Positions 1-8,322 of a stretch of 59,428 nt of DNA are shown in pieces. A program made the position numbers and the translations under genes. Numbering within the stretch: position 1 is the stretch's first letter; each line of letters starts with the position of its first letter. Source of the DNA: Desulfovibrionaceae bacterium (GTDB lineage Bacteria; Desulfobacterota; Desulfovibrionia; Desulfovibrionales; Desulfovibrionaceae); NCBI GenBank assembly GCA_015709315.1, contig JACCQI010000020.1, positions 1 to 59,428 of the forward strand. Direction: 5' to 3'. The notes beneath the pieces are model-generated. The model was not told the DNA's origin. It did no database searches and saw nothing but the letters and a program-made list of their open reading frames with translations.

Positions 1-26
1 CGGGAAACGCGAAGAAAGTGAATGAG

Positions 27-92
27 GGCCGGACCCTTGCGTGTTGAGATACGCTACGGGCCTGGCCTTTTCTTGCGCCTTGCAGCTCGCCG
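27..92. repeat. Intergenic hairpin repeat, family 1, copy 1
   Basis: This stretch matches 2251-2310 with only about four substitutions over roughly 60 bases. It has an inner short stem around GTGTTGAGATAC and ends in TGGCCTTTTCTTGCGCCTTGC. It lies downstream of the helicase gene, beyond that gene's terminator. It is not coding. I read it as a REP-like dispersed element; a more diverged member is at 29062-29133. Confidence 0.7.
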
Positions 93-141
93 CTTCCCGC
101 GTGGCGGACGTTTGCGCCAAGAGGGGTGAACCACGCCGCTG

Positions 142-198
142 AGGGAAAAATGAAGGCCGGGCCGATCGCGCACCAAATTGCGCGATCGGCCCGGCCTT
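142..198 (-). terminator. Terminator of the DEAD-box helicase gene
   Basis: A perfect 19-bp inverted repeat (arms 153-171 and 180-198, 8-nt loop) lies just downstream of the helicase stop. On the minus strand it is followed by CATTTTTCCC, giving the U-rich tail of an intrinsic terminator. Confidence 0.85.
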
Positions 199-225
199 GT
201 TGATGTTGTTCGGCTGCCGGGAGAG

Positions 226-1506
<1,281 letters not shown>

Positions 1507-1887
1507 GGTAACCTTGGGTAAAATGAAATAAAAAACGACGGCGCGCGACAGCGGTCGATCCCGGATTTTCCGGGTGGCAAGGGATGACTCTGGTACGGGG
1601 AGTAAATCTTTTGACTTGCGAAGAACGTCAGTTGCCCAATGGGGGCCAAGAAGTAATCATGCGTCCAGTCACGCTGAGTGCCTTCTTCTCATCTATTTCA
1701 CGGGAAAAGTAAAGGACTATTCCGTAGCCATGGTTTTCCTTCTATTTCAACATTATCCGACCACATCGCCCCGCCCGGACAACACCGTTCACCTCCTCCA
1801 GGCCCAACATTTTCGCCCTCAGGGGTTTACATTGCCGGATTGCTGATTAGGTATTGTGGATTGAAATCAACGATAAGGAGTATTGCC
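1507..1887. other. Intergenic region between the divergent helicase and IscA-like genes
   Basis: About 380 bases without a convincing gene. It must hold the two divergent promoters. TTTACA near 1825 with a weak -10 candidate before 1850 could serve the plus-strand gene, but the match is poor. I see no riboswitch or strong hairpin here. Frames reading through it lack ribosome binding sites. Confidence 0.5.
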
Positions 1888-2214
1888 ATGATCAATGTAA
1901 CCGAGGCCGCCCGCCAGGAGCTGACCAACTATTTCGCCGACAAGGATGTGCAACCCATCCGCGTACACCTGGCCGACGGCGGCTGCTCCGGCCCGCGCCT
2001 GTCGCTCGCCCTTGACGAACTGCGTGAAGGCGACAAATCCGTGGAGCACGACAAGTTCACCTTTCTCATCAATGAGGAACTGGCAGCCCTGACCGGCAAC
2101 GTGTCCATCGACATGACCCCCTACGGCTTCACCCTGGACTCCGAGAATCCCGTCGGTGGCGGCGGCTGCGGGAGCGGCTGTTCCTGCTCCTCCTCCGGCT
2201 CCTGCGGCTGCTGA
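1888..2214 (+). CDS. IscA/HesB-like iron-sulfur protein with Cys-rich tail
   Basis: This small protein (108 residues) has the HesB/IscA fold signature: an N-terminal segment beginning INVTEAA and a GGCSGPR loop with Cys33. A-type carriers use that Cys plus a C-terminal CxC pair to bind Fe-S clusters or iron. Here the tail is expanded into a Gly/Ser/Cys run with Cys at 94, 98, 100, 106 and 108, ending GSCGC. The start follows a clear AAGGAG at 1875-1880. It stands alone, not in an isc or suf operon. A role in iron or Fe-S handling is likely from the family; whether the extra cysteines add a second metal site is unknown. Confidence 0.85.
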   Translation: MINVTEAARQELTNYFADKDVQPIRVHLADGGCSGPRLSLALDELREGDKSVEHDKFTFLINEELAALTGNVSIDMTPYGFTLDSENPVGGGGCGSGCSCSSSGSCGC

Positions 2215-2240
2215 CGCGATAAGCGGCGATCTGCTGCGTT

Positions 2241-2310
2241 GCTGCGAAAAGGCCAGACCCTTGCGTATTGGGATACGCTGCGGGCCTGGCCTTTTCTTGC
2301 GCCTTGCAGC
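2241..2310. repeat. Intergenic hairpin repeat, family 1, copy 2
   Basis: A near-duplicate of 27-92. The arms AAAAGGCCAG and CTGGCCTTTT enclose an inner stem GCGTAT/ATACGC with loop TGGG, so the element folds into a two-part hairpin. It begins 27 bases after the IscA-like stop codon and could also act as that gene's 3' end. Confidence 0.75.
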
Positions 2311-2368
2311 CCAACAATCGCGCCCTCCCCGCGTCCGCACCGCCGTCAGGCTTCGGATAGCGGGTCCC

Positions 2369-2404
2369 AAAAACCAAAAGGGACAGCACTCTCGGTGCTG
2401 TCCC
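2369..2404 (-). terminator. Terminator of the PaaK-like gene and liv locus
   Basis: Perfect 10-bp stem GGGACAGCAC/GTGCTGTCCC (2380-2389 and 2395-2404, loop TCTCG). On the minus strand it is followed by TTTTGGTTTTT. It lies 34 bases past the PaaK-like stop and should end the long minus-strand locus. Confidence 0.85.
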
Positions 2405-2437
2405 ATCCGATTAGGACCGCAACCCCGGTATACCGGG

Positions 2438-3676
2438 TTAATCGAACGTCCTTTCATCGACGAGCCTGGGCGCGTTCTCGGGCAATGTGCCGGGCGCCAC
2501 GGTCTCGACGACGGGTCTCAATTTCATGGCCGCCTGAAAGTCGGCGGCAAAGGCGTCGTTGTCAAAGGCTTCGGAAGCCTCGCAGACAACTATCAGCATG
2601 TCATTGCCCATATCATTCTTTACACGTATCTGCCAACCTGAAATCGCGGGACACCGGGCAAAAACCGCAGCGGCCTGGCCGGGATAGATGAACTGGCCCT
2701 TGACCTTGGCCGTGTCGTCGGCGCGGCCCTTCCAGCCCGTGAGCTTGCGGGCCGTGCGGCCGCACGCGCAGGGAGCCGCGTCCAGGGACGACAAATCGCC
2801 CGTGGCCAGCCGCACCAGGGGATAGTCGGTGAAGAACGGGGTGACCACCACCTCGCCCAGTTCGCCGTCGGGCAGGGGCGCGCCCGTGGCCGGGTCGCAG
2901 ATCTCCACGTGGCGGTAGTTGGACAGATGCATGCCGGAAAGCTCCATGCACTCGTAGGCGATGCAGCCCACGTCGGCCGTGCCGTAGCCTTGGCGGACGG
3001 TGATGCCGAACATCTCCTCCACCTCGGCGCGCAAGGCCTCGGACAGCGGTTCGGCGGCCACGTAGGCTTTTTTGAGGCTGAAATCCCTTTGCAGGTCGAA
3101 TCCGGCGGCCATGGCCTTCTGCCCGATGACCTTGAGATAGCTGGTCATGCCCACAAAGGCGGTGACCGGCAACTGGGTCAGAAACTCGATCTGCTTTTCG
3201 GTATTGCCCGGACCGGCCGGGACCACCGCGCACCCGATGTCCCTGAGTGGCTCCTCCAACATCAGACCGGCCGGGGTCATGTGGTAGGAAAAGGTCATCT
3301 GCGCCAGGTCGCCGGGCCGGAACCCGGCGGCAAAGAACCCCTCGGCCCAGGCCCAGTAATCCTCTTCCCGGCCCTCGGGATCGTAGATCGGGCCGGGCGA
3401 CTGGTAGACGCGCGACAGCTCGCCCGGCGCGCAGTTCAAAAACCAGCCGATGCCGTGCTCCTTCTGCCACTCGATGATGTCCCGCTTCCGGAGCGGCGGT
3501 ATCTTGCCGTAGTCCTCGAAATTCTTGAAATCCCGCGCGCAAGCGCCCAACTCGCCGAGCCGCGCCTGGAACTCCCCGGACGACCGCTCGGCCTCCGCAA
3601 GCACCTCCTGCACGCCCTTCCACTTGCGCTTCATCCGCTTCTCGCGCGACTCGGTCTCATACTCGCTGTAATACAT
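2438..3676 (-). CDS. Phenylacetate-CoA ligase family protein (PaaK-like)
   Basis: A 412-residue member of the PaaK branch of adenylate-forming ligases, predicted to activate an aromatic or related carboxylic acid to its CoA thioester with ATP. It aligns in overall layout with PaaK, including RQGYGTADVGCIAYE in the adenylation core and a C-terminal PaaK-type domain. The usual N-terminal SSGTTG phosphate loop is absent; the equivalent place reads YQSPGPIYDPEG. The start chosen is the ATG at 3676, preceded by GGAGG eight bases away; a longer frame to 3775 would run through a hairpin repeat. It is the last gene of the liv locus, which suggests that the transported compound or its breakdown product is its substrate. 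True substrate and activity are unproven. Confidence 0.8.
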   Translation of the reverse strand: MYYSEYETESREKRMKRKWKGVQEVLAEAERSSGEFQARLGELGACARDFKNFEDYGKIPPLRKRDIIEWQKEHGIGWFLNCAPGELSRVYQSPGPIYDPEGREEDYWAWAEGFFAAGFRPGDLAQMTFSYHMTPAGLMLEEPLRDIGCAVVPAGPGNTEKQIEFLTQLPVTAFVGMTSYLKVIGQKAMAAGFDLQRDFSLKKAYVAAEPLSEALRAEVEEMFGITVRQGYGTADVGCIAYECMELSGMHLSNYRHVEICDPATGAPLPDGELGEVVVTPFFTDYPLVRLATGDLSSLDAAPCACGRTARKLTGWKGRADDTAKVKGQFIYPGQAAAVFARCPAISGWQIRVKNDMGNDMLIVVCEASEAFDNDAFAADFQAAMKLRPVVETVAPGTLPENAPRLVDERTFD

Positions 3677-3683
3677 AAGGAAT

Positions 3684-3793
3684 GCCTCCGGCGGCCGGGG
3701 GAAGGGGGAGAAAACCCCTTTGAAAAGGGTTGTTTCTCCCCCTTCCCCCGGACCCCCATCCCCCTCTTTTCCCAAACTTTTCGCATCCGCTTC
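3684..3793. repeat. Intergenic hairpin repeat, family 2, copy A
   Basis: It begins with the shared core GCCTCCGGCGGCC (3684-3696), followed by a long, nearly perfect hairpin (3697-3721 with 3724-3749) and a CCCAAACTTTT end. Read on the minus strand, the core becomes GGCCGCCGGAGGC and gives the PaaK-like gene its Shine-Dalgarno. The rest of the gap up to livF (to 3990) shows no gene. Confidence 0.75.
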
Positions 3794-3990
3794 GCGGGGA
3801 CCGTGCGAAACGGGGAGTTTTGTTTTTCATACGACAGCCCGGCGAAAAATTCCACCGGCATCAACAAAACAATGATCCGAGCCTCCGCACCAGTAAATTC
3901 CCCTTCTTCCGCCCCTTCCCCCAAGGCGCGGGAGCAAAAAAGCGACCCCGCCCGCACCCAAGCCGTACCAAGGCTTCCGATAGCGGGCCA

Positions 3991-4791
3991 CTACCCAAGC
4001 CAGCGCTTGCGCCGACGGTAATGCTTCACATCCCGATAGCTTTTTTTGTCGCCTGTGCGGCCCATGCCCAGGTAGAATTCCTGGACGTCCGGGTTGTGGA
4101 GCAGGTCGTCGGCCGTGCCGTCCATGACCACGCGGCCGTTTTCCATGATGTACGCCCGCTCGGCCACGGACAGGGCGGCGCGGGCGTTCTGCTCCACCAG
4201 CAGGATGGTCACGCCCTCGTCCTGGTTGAACCTCTTTATTATTTCAAAAATTTCTTCGACCAGGAGCGGCGCAAGCCCGAGGGACGGCTCGTCCAGGAGC
4301 AACAGCTCGGGCCGGGCCATGATCGCCCGGCCGATGGCGCACATCTGCTGCTCGCCGCCGGACATGTAGCCCGCCAACTGCCTGCTGCGCTCCTTGAGGC
4401 GGGGGAAATACGCATAGACCCGCTCCATGGACTCGGCGATCTCCGAGCGCGGCCGGGTGAACGCCCCGCACCTGAGGTTTTCCTCCACGGTCAGGTCCTC
4501 GAAGATGCGGCGGCCCTCCATGACCTGGAAGATGCCCCTTTTGACGATCCTCTCCGGGATCAGCCCCTGGATGGGTTCGTCGTTGTACAGGACCACGCCG
4601 TCCGTGACCTCGCCGTCCTCGGTTTCCAGCAGGCCGGAAATGGCCTTGAGCGTGGTGGACTTGCCCGCCCCGTTGGCCCCGAGCAGGGCCGTGATCCGCC
4701 CGCGCGGGCAGGCCAGGGACAACCCCTTCAGCACCAGGACCACGTCGTTGTAGACCACTTCCAGGTTCTCGACCTTCAATATATCGTCCAA
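3991..4791 (-). CDS. livF: Branched-chain amino acid type ABC transporter ATPase LivF
   Basis: One of the two cytoplasmic ATPases of a LIV-type (HAAT) importer. Walker A GANGAGKS, signature MSGGEQQM and Walker B LLLLDEP are intact, and the length (266 residues) is normal. I place the start at a TTG (4789-4791), five bases after GGAGG; residues from ILKVENLEVVY onward then match the family N-terminus. A longer frame to 4845 would translate a hairpin repeat and is unlikely. It follows livJ in transcription order, with two hairpin repeats between. The C-terminal end is extended and basic (YRRRKRW). Substrate may be branched-chain amino acids, or an organic acid given the ligases in the locus. 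Confidence 0.9.
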   Translation of the reverse strand: MDDILKVENLEVVYNDVVLVLKGLSLACPRGRITALLGANGAGKSTTLKAISGLLETEDGEVTDGVVLYNDEPIQGLIPERIVKRGIFQVMEGRRIFEDLTVEENLRCGAFTRPRSEIAESMERVYAYFPRLKERSRQLAGYMSGGEQQMCAIGRAIMARPELLLLDEPSLGLAPLLVEEIFEIIKRFNQDEGVTILLVEQNARAALSVAERAYIMENGRVVMDGTADDLLHNPDVQEFYLGMGRTGDKKSYRDVKHYRRRKRWLG

Positions 4792-4795
4792 GATT

Positions 4796-4860
4796 GCCTC
4801 CGGCGGCCAAAGAACCTTTTGAAAAAGGTTCTTTGGAATCTCCAAAACTTTTTATCGCGC
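4796..4860. repeat. Intergenic hairpin repeat, family 2, copy C
   Basis: Core GCCTCCGGCGGCC (4796-4808) with a perfect 14-bp stem (4807-4820 and 4823-4836) and a CCAAAACTTTTT end. On the minus strand the hairpin lies just before the livF start, and the core supplies the livF GGAGG. Confidence 0.75.
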
Positions 4861-4999
4861 CGCTGTTTCGTCGTGCCAGCTTGCAAAACCGTCAGGCGGC
4901 GAAACGCTCCCTGGTGCGTGCTTGCCATGCTTCCGGCGCACGCACCCCCACGCCGCCATGTCGTTCCCCCTTCCCCTCCATCCTCCCTGGCGGCGTGGA

Positions 5000-5062
5000 T
5001 ACAAAAAGTTCTGGAAAGGGGGTCCGGGGGGAAACCTCTTTCAAGAGGTTTCCCCCCGGGAC
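5000..5062. repeat. Intergenic hairpin repeat, family 2, copy D
   Basis: Inverted relative to copy C. It has a perfect 17-bp stem (5024-5040 and 5043-5059) and, on the minus strand, an AGAACTTTTTG end. It lies directly downstream of the livJ stop codon, where it could stabilise the livJ message or attenuate transcription into livF. Confidence 0.75.
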
Positions 5063-5073
5063 GCTGTATCGAA

Positions 5074-6288
5074 CTAATGCCCCAGCCAGTCGGCGCGGCG
5101 TTCCAGGATCTGTTCCTTGATGAAGGTCAGCTTGCCGCCTTCGACCTTGTACAGAAAGACGGCCATGTTCGGGCGATGGTCGTCCGGGAAGAAGGAGATG
5201 GCCGGAGCCAGTCCCATGGGATCATAGTCGCGCAGGGTCTCCAAGGCTTCCTTGAGGGACTCGCCGGTGACCGGACCCTTGGCCGCGGCGCGCTTGAGGC
5301 CCTCGGCCATGGTCAGCGCGGACACGAAACCGCGGGTGAAGTGGGTCATTTGCGGCTGGTTGTCGGTCATCTCCATGATCACCTTCATGCCCGGCACGTC
5401 CTGCCCGTAGACCGCGGCGGCCTGGTTGGAGTAGGCGCCTTCGGCGGCGTCTTCGCCGGCCAGCTTGGACAGGTTCTCGTCACAGCCCCAGATATTGATG
5501 AAGAAGGTGGTGTCCATGCCGATGTTCTTGGCGGACTTGAGGATGACGGACGTGGACGGGGTGGTGCCGCCTATCCAGCAGTAGTCCGGGCCAAGATCCT
5601 TGAGCGGCAGCAGTTCGGTGGTGGCGTCGATGGCCTTGAGCGAAACGTTGGCGTCGCCCACGACCTCGAAGCCGAGCTCCTCGGCGTACTCCTTGGCGCC
5701 CGCAATGGGAGCCAGGCCGTACGGGTGGTCCGGGTAGATGAAGGCGATCTTGGGAGCGCGCTCCTCGGTCCAGTTGTCCTTGAAGTGCTTGATGGCCGCC
5801 CGCGCCTGGGTGGAGTAGTCGGCCGCGGTGAAGAAATTGTACGGGGCCGTCTTGGGATCGGTCAGGTGGGCCGAATAGGACGCGGACAGGTCGGGCACCT
5901 TGTCCTTGGCCAGGGTGCGGATCAGGGCCTCGGTCACGGCGGAGCCGAATCCCTGGATGCAGACCGCGCCCGCACCGACCATTTTCTTGTACATGGAAAG
6001 CCCCTTCTGGACGTCATAGGCCGTATCCTGCAGGTCGAATTCGATCATGCGGCCGTCGATGCCGCCGTTGTCGTTGACGTACTTGACGCCCACCTTGAGG
6101 CCCTCGGCATAGGGCGTGCCCACGGACGACGTGGCGCCGGACATGTCCACCAGGCCGCCGACCTTGATGGGGGCCATTTCCTTTTTCGCGGTTTCAGCCG
6201 GTTTTTGTTCCTCGCCTCCGCAGCCCGTGAGCACCAGCCCGGCTATAAGCACGGCGCACGCTGCGGTTATGATGGTACCAACCCTCAT
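5074..6288 (-). CDS. livJ: LIV-type periplasmic substrate-binding lipoprotein LivJ
   Basis: The extracytoplasmic binding subunit of the LIV transporter, 404 residues. It has a lipoprotein signal peptide ending LVLTGC, then a short polar linker and the type I periplasmic-binding fold starting IKVGGLVDMSGATSS. The chosen ATG (6288) sits six bases after AGGAG; a TTG two codons earlier is too close to it. It falls between livM and livF. A hairpin repeat directly follows the stop, an arrangement like the REP sequences after binding-protein genes in enteric bacteria. A small-molecule ligand such as a branched-chain or aromatic amino acid is inferred from family and context only. Confidence 0.92.
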   Translation of the reverse strand: MRVGTIITAACAVLIAGLVLTGCGGEEQKPAETAKKEMAPIKVGGLVDMSGATSSVGTPYAEGLKVGVKYVNDNGGIDGRMIEFDLQDTAYDVQKGLSMYKKMVGAGAVCIQGFGSAVTEALIRTLAKDKVPDLSASYSAHLTDPKTAPYNFFTAADYSTQARAAIKHFKDNWTEERAPKIAFIYPDHPYGLAPIAGAKEYAEELGFEVVGDANVSLKAIDATTELLPLKDLGPDYCWIGGTTPSTSVILKSAKNIGMDTTFFINIWGCDENLSKLAGEDAAEGAYSNQAAAVYGQDVPGMKVIMEMTDNQPQMTHFTRGFVSALTMAEGLKRAAAKGPVTGESLKEALETLRDYDPMGLAPAISFFPDDHRPNMAVFLYKVEGGKLTFIKEQILERRADWLGH

Positions 6289-6385
6289 GTTCAACTCCTA
6301 CGGGGTTTAAGGGTTATACGCCTCCTCACCGTGATTCGGCGTTGTTTCTATAATCGACCCGCCGCGCGGCGGGATTGTGTCCGCG

Positions 6386-7432
6386 CTAATGCGCGAAGGG
6401 ATACAGCTTCCAGTACGCCTTGATGAGCCGCCAGCGGTGGGCCAGGCCCTCGGGCTCGTAGACCAGGAAAAGGATGAGCACCAACCCGAACACGCCGTGC
6501 TGGATGGCTCCCACGCGCTGGGTGATGGCCGGGATGTAGTCGCTCAGGCCGTTGGCCAACACGTTGAGCACCTCGGGCAGCACGGTCAGGAACACGGCCC
6601 CGAACACGGACCCGAGGACCGAGCCGAGGCCGCCGATGACGACCATGGCCAGATAGGTGATGGACAGCCCGATGTTGAACTGCTCGCCCGAGATGTAGCC
6701 GGTGTAGTGGCCCCACAGGCCGCCCGCCACGCCCGCCAGGAACGAGCTGACGCCGAAGGCGATGATCTTGTACCAGAACAGGTTCACCCCGTTGATCTCG
6801 GCGGACAGGTAGAAGTCGCGGATGGACACGAAGGCGCGGCCGTACTTGCTCCGCATGATGTTGGACACCATGAGCAGGCTCAGGGCCGCGAACGCGAACA
6901 GCAGGTAGTACATCCGAATCTCGGAATCGAAGGAGAAGCCGAACATCTGCGGCGGGTCGAGCAGCAGGCCGTTGGAGCCGCCCGTGACCTCGCCGCCGTG
7001 CAGGAAGACGAATTCCAGCACCAGTTGCGCGGCCAGGGTGGCGATGGCCAGGTAGATGCCCTTGAGCCTGAGCGACGGCACGCCGAAGACCATGCCCACA
7101 AGGGCCGTGACCAGGCCGCCCGACAGGATGGCCAGGGGAAACGGCACGCCGTGCAGGGAGCACTGGCCCGCGGCGAACGCGCCCACGCCGATGAACGCGC
7201 CGTGGCCGAGCGATATCTGGCCGCACGCGCCGGTCAGCAGGTTGAGCGACACCGCGCCGATGACCGCGATGAAGATCAGGTTCATGACCGAGACCAGGTA
7301 GTTGTCCAGGCCCAGCGGGACCGCGATCAGGACCGCCGCGAACAGGCCGACCATGAGCTTCTGGAAGCCGGACTGGAAGATTTGGGCCTCGCCGCGATAG
7401 GAGGTGAAGAAGAGTCCGCATTTGCCCTGCAT
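6386..7432 (-). CDS. livM: LIV-type ABC transporter permease LivM
   Basis: Inner-membrane permease of 348 residues with the LivM pattern: multiple hydrophobic spans and the conserved block LTGACGQISLGHGAFIGVGA, then GGSNG. The C-terminus ends in a basic cytoplasmic tail. Its ATG follows the livH stop after a two-base gap, so the two are translated together. It partners LivH in the membrane and LivG/LivF on the inside. Confidence 0.93.
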   Translation of the reverse strand: MQGKCGLFFTSYRGEAQIFQSGFQKLMVGLFAAVLIAVPLGLDNYLVSVMNLIFIAVIGAVSLNLLTGACGQISLGHGAFIGVGAFAAGQCSLHGVPFPLAILSGGLVTALVGMVFGVPSLRLKGIYLAIATLAAQLVLEFVFLHGGEVTGGSNGLLLDPPQMFGFSFDSEIRMYYLLFAFAALSLLMVSNIMRSKYGRAFVSIRDFYLSAEINGVNLFWYKIIAFGVSSFLAGVAGGLWGHYTGYISGEQFNIGLSITYLAMVVIGGLGSVLGSVFGAVFLTVLPEVLNVLANGLSDYIPAITQRVGAIQHGVFGLVLILFLVYEPEGLAHRWRLIKAYWKLYPFAH

Positions 7433-7434
7433 GG

Positions 7435-8322
7435 CTACACCCTCTCGATCTCTTTGGTTCCGAACAGGCCGTAGGGCTTGATCATCAGGATGACCACCAG
7501 GATGATGAAGGCCGCGACCTCCCTGAACCCTCCCAGGTTGAAGAACTGCCGGGCCGCGCCGTCGCAGACGTTTTCCAGCACGCCGATGATCAGCCCGCCG
7601 AGCGCCGCGCCGAGCAGGGAATCCAGGCCGCCCAGGATGACCGCCGGGAAGACTTTCAGGCCCAGGTGCCCGATGTGCGAATTGATGCCGTTGATGTTGC
7701 CCAGGATCACGCCGCCCACGGCGGACACGATGCAGGCGATGCACCAACTCATGGCGAAGATATTCTTGATGCCGATGCCCATGGATTGGGCGGCCTGCTG
7801 GTCGAAGGCCGTGGCCCGCATGGCCACGCCGGTCCGCGAATACTTGAAGAAGACCGAGAACACGGCGAACAGGATCACGGACAGGATGAAGGCCGCGATG
7901 TACACCGGGGCCACGGGCAGCCCGGCGATCATGACCGGCTCGGTGGGCAGCACCTGCGGGTAGACCTTGATCTGGGTGCCCCAGCAGAGCTGGACCAGGG
8001 ACTTGAGCACCGAACTCATGCCCACGGTGACCATGATGACCGAGATGTGCTCCTCGCCGATGAGCGGCCTGAGCACCATGCGCTCGATGGCCAGGCCGAG
8101 CAGGACCGAGAAGCCGAGCGTGATCAGGAACGCCCAGATGAACGGGATGTTGAACTGCACGGTCAGGGCGAAGCAGATGTACGCGCCGACCATGACCATC
8201 TCGCCCTGGGCGAAGTTCACCACCTTGGTGGCCTTGTAGATGATCACGAACCCGAGCGCCACCAGGGAGTAGATGGAGCCCACCACCAGCCCGTTGACTA
8301 TCAGTTGGAGATAATATTCCAC
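7435..8322 (-). CDS. livH: LIV-type ABC transporter permease LivH
   Basis: The second permease subunit, 295 residues. The N-terminus (LQLIVNGLVVGSIYSLVALG) and the following NFAQGEMVMVGAY are LivH hallmarks, as is the GINSHIGHLGLK stretch before the conserved GGLDSLLGAALGG block. It directly follows the acyl-CoA ligase gene (adjacent codons) and precedes livM by two bases, which shows a tight operon. Confidence 0.94.
   Translation of the reverse strand: MEYYLQLIVNGLVVGSIYSLVALGFVIIYKATKVVNFAQGEMVMVGAYICFALTVQFNIPFIWAFLITLGFSVLLGLAIERMVLRPLIGEEHISVIMVTVGMSSVLKSLVQLCWGTQIKVYPQVLPTEPVMIAGLPVAPVYIAAFILSVILFAVFSVFFKYSRTGVAMRATAFDQQAAQSMGIGIKNIFAMSWCIACIVSAVGGVILGNINGINSHIGHLGLKVFPAVILGGLDSLLGAALGGLIIGVLENVCDGAARQFFNLGGFREVAAFIILVVILMIKPYGLFGTKEIERV

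Noticed and set aside
2351-3990. Short shared string GCTTCsGATAGCGGG at 2351-2365 and 3976-3990
   Set aside because: Fifteen bases with one mismatch and no structure; too short to call a repeat family.
3730-6423. Very long open frame on the plus strand opposite the liv genes
   Set aside because: It is an antisense by-product of high GC and biased third positions in livF and livJ; its product is low-complexity His/Gly/Arg-rich, has no ribosome site, and crosses repeats.
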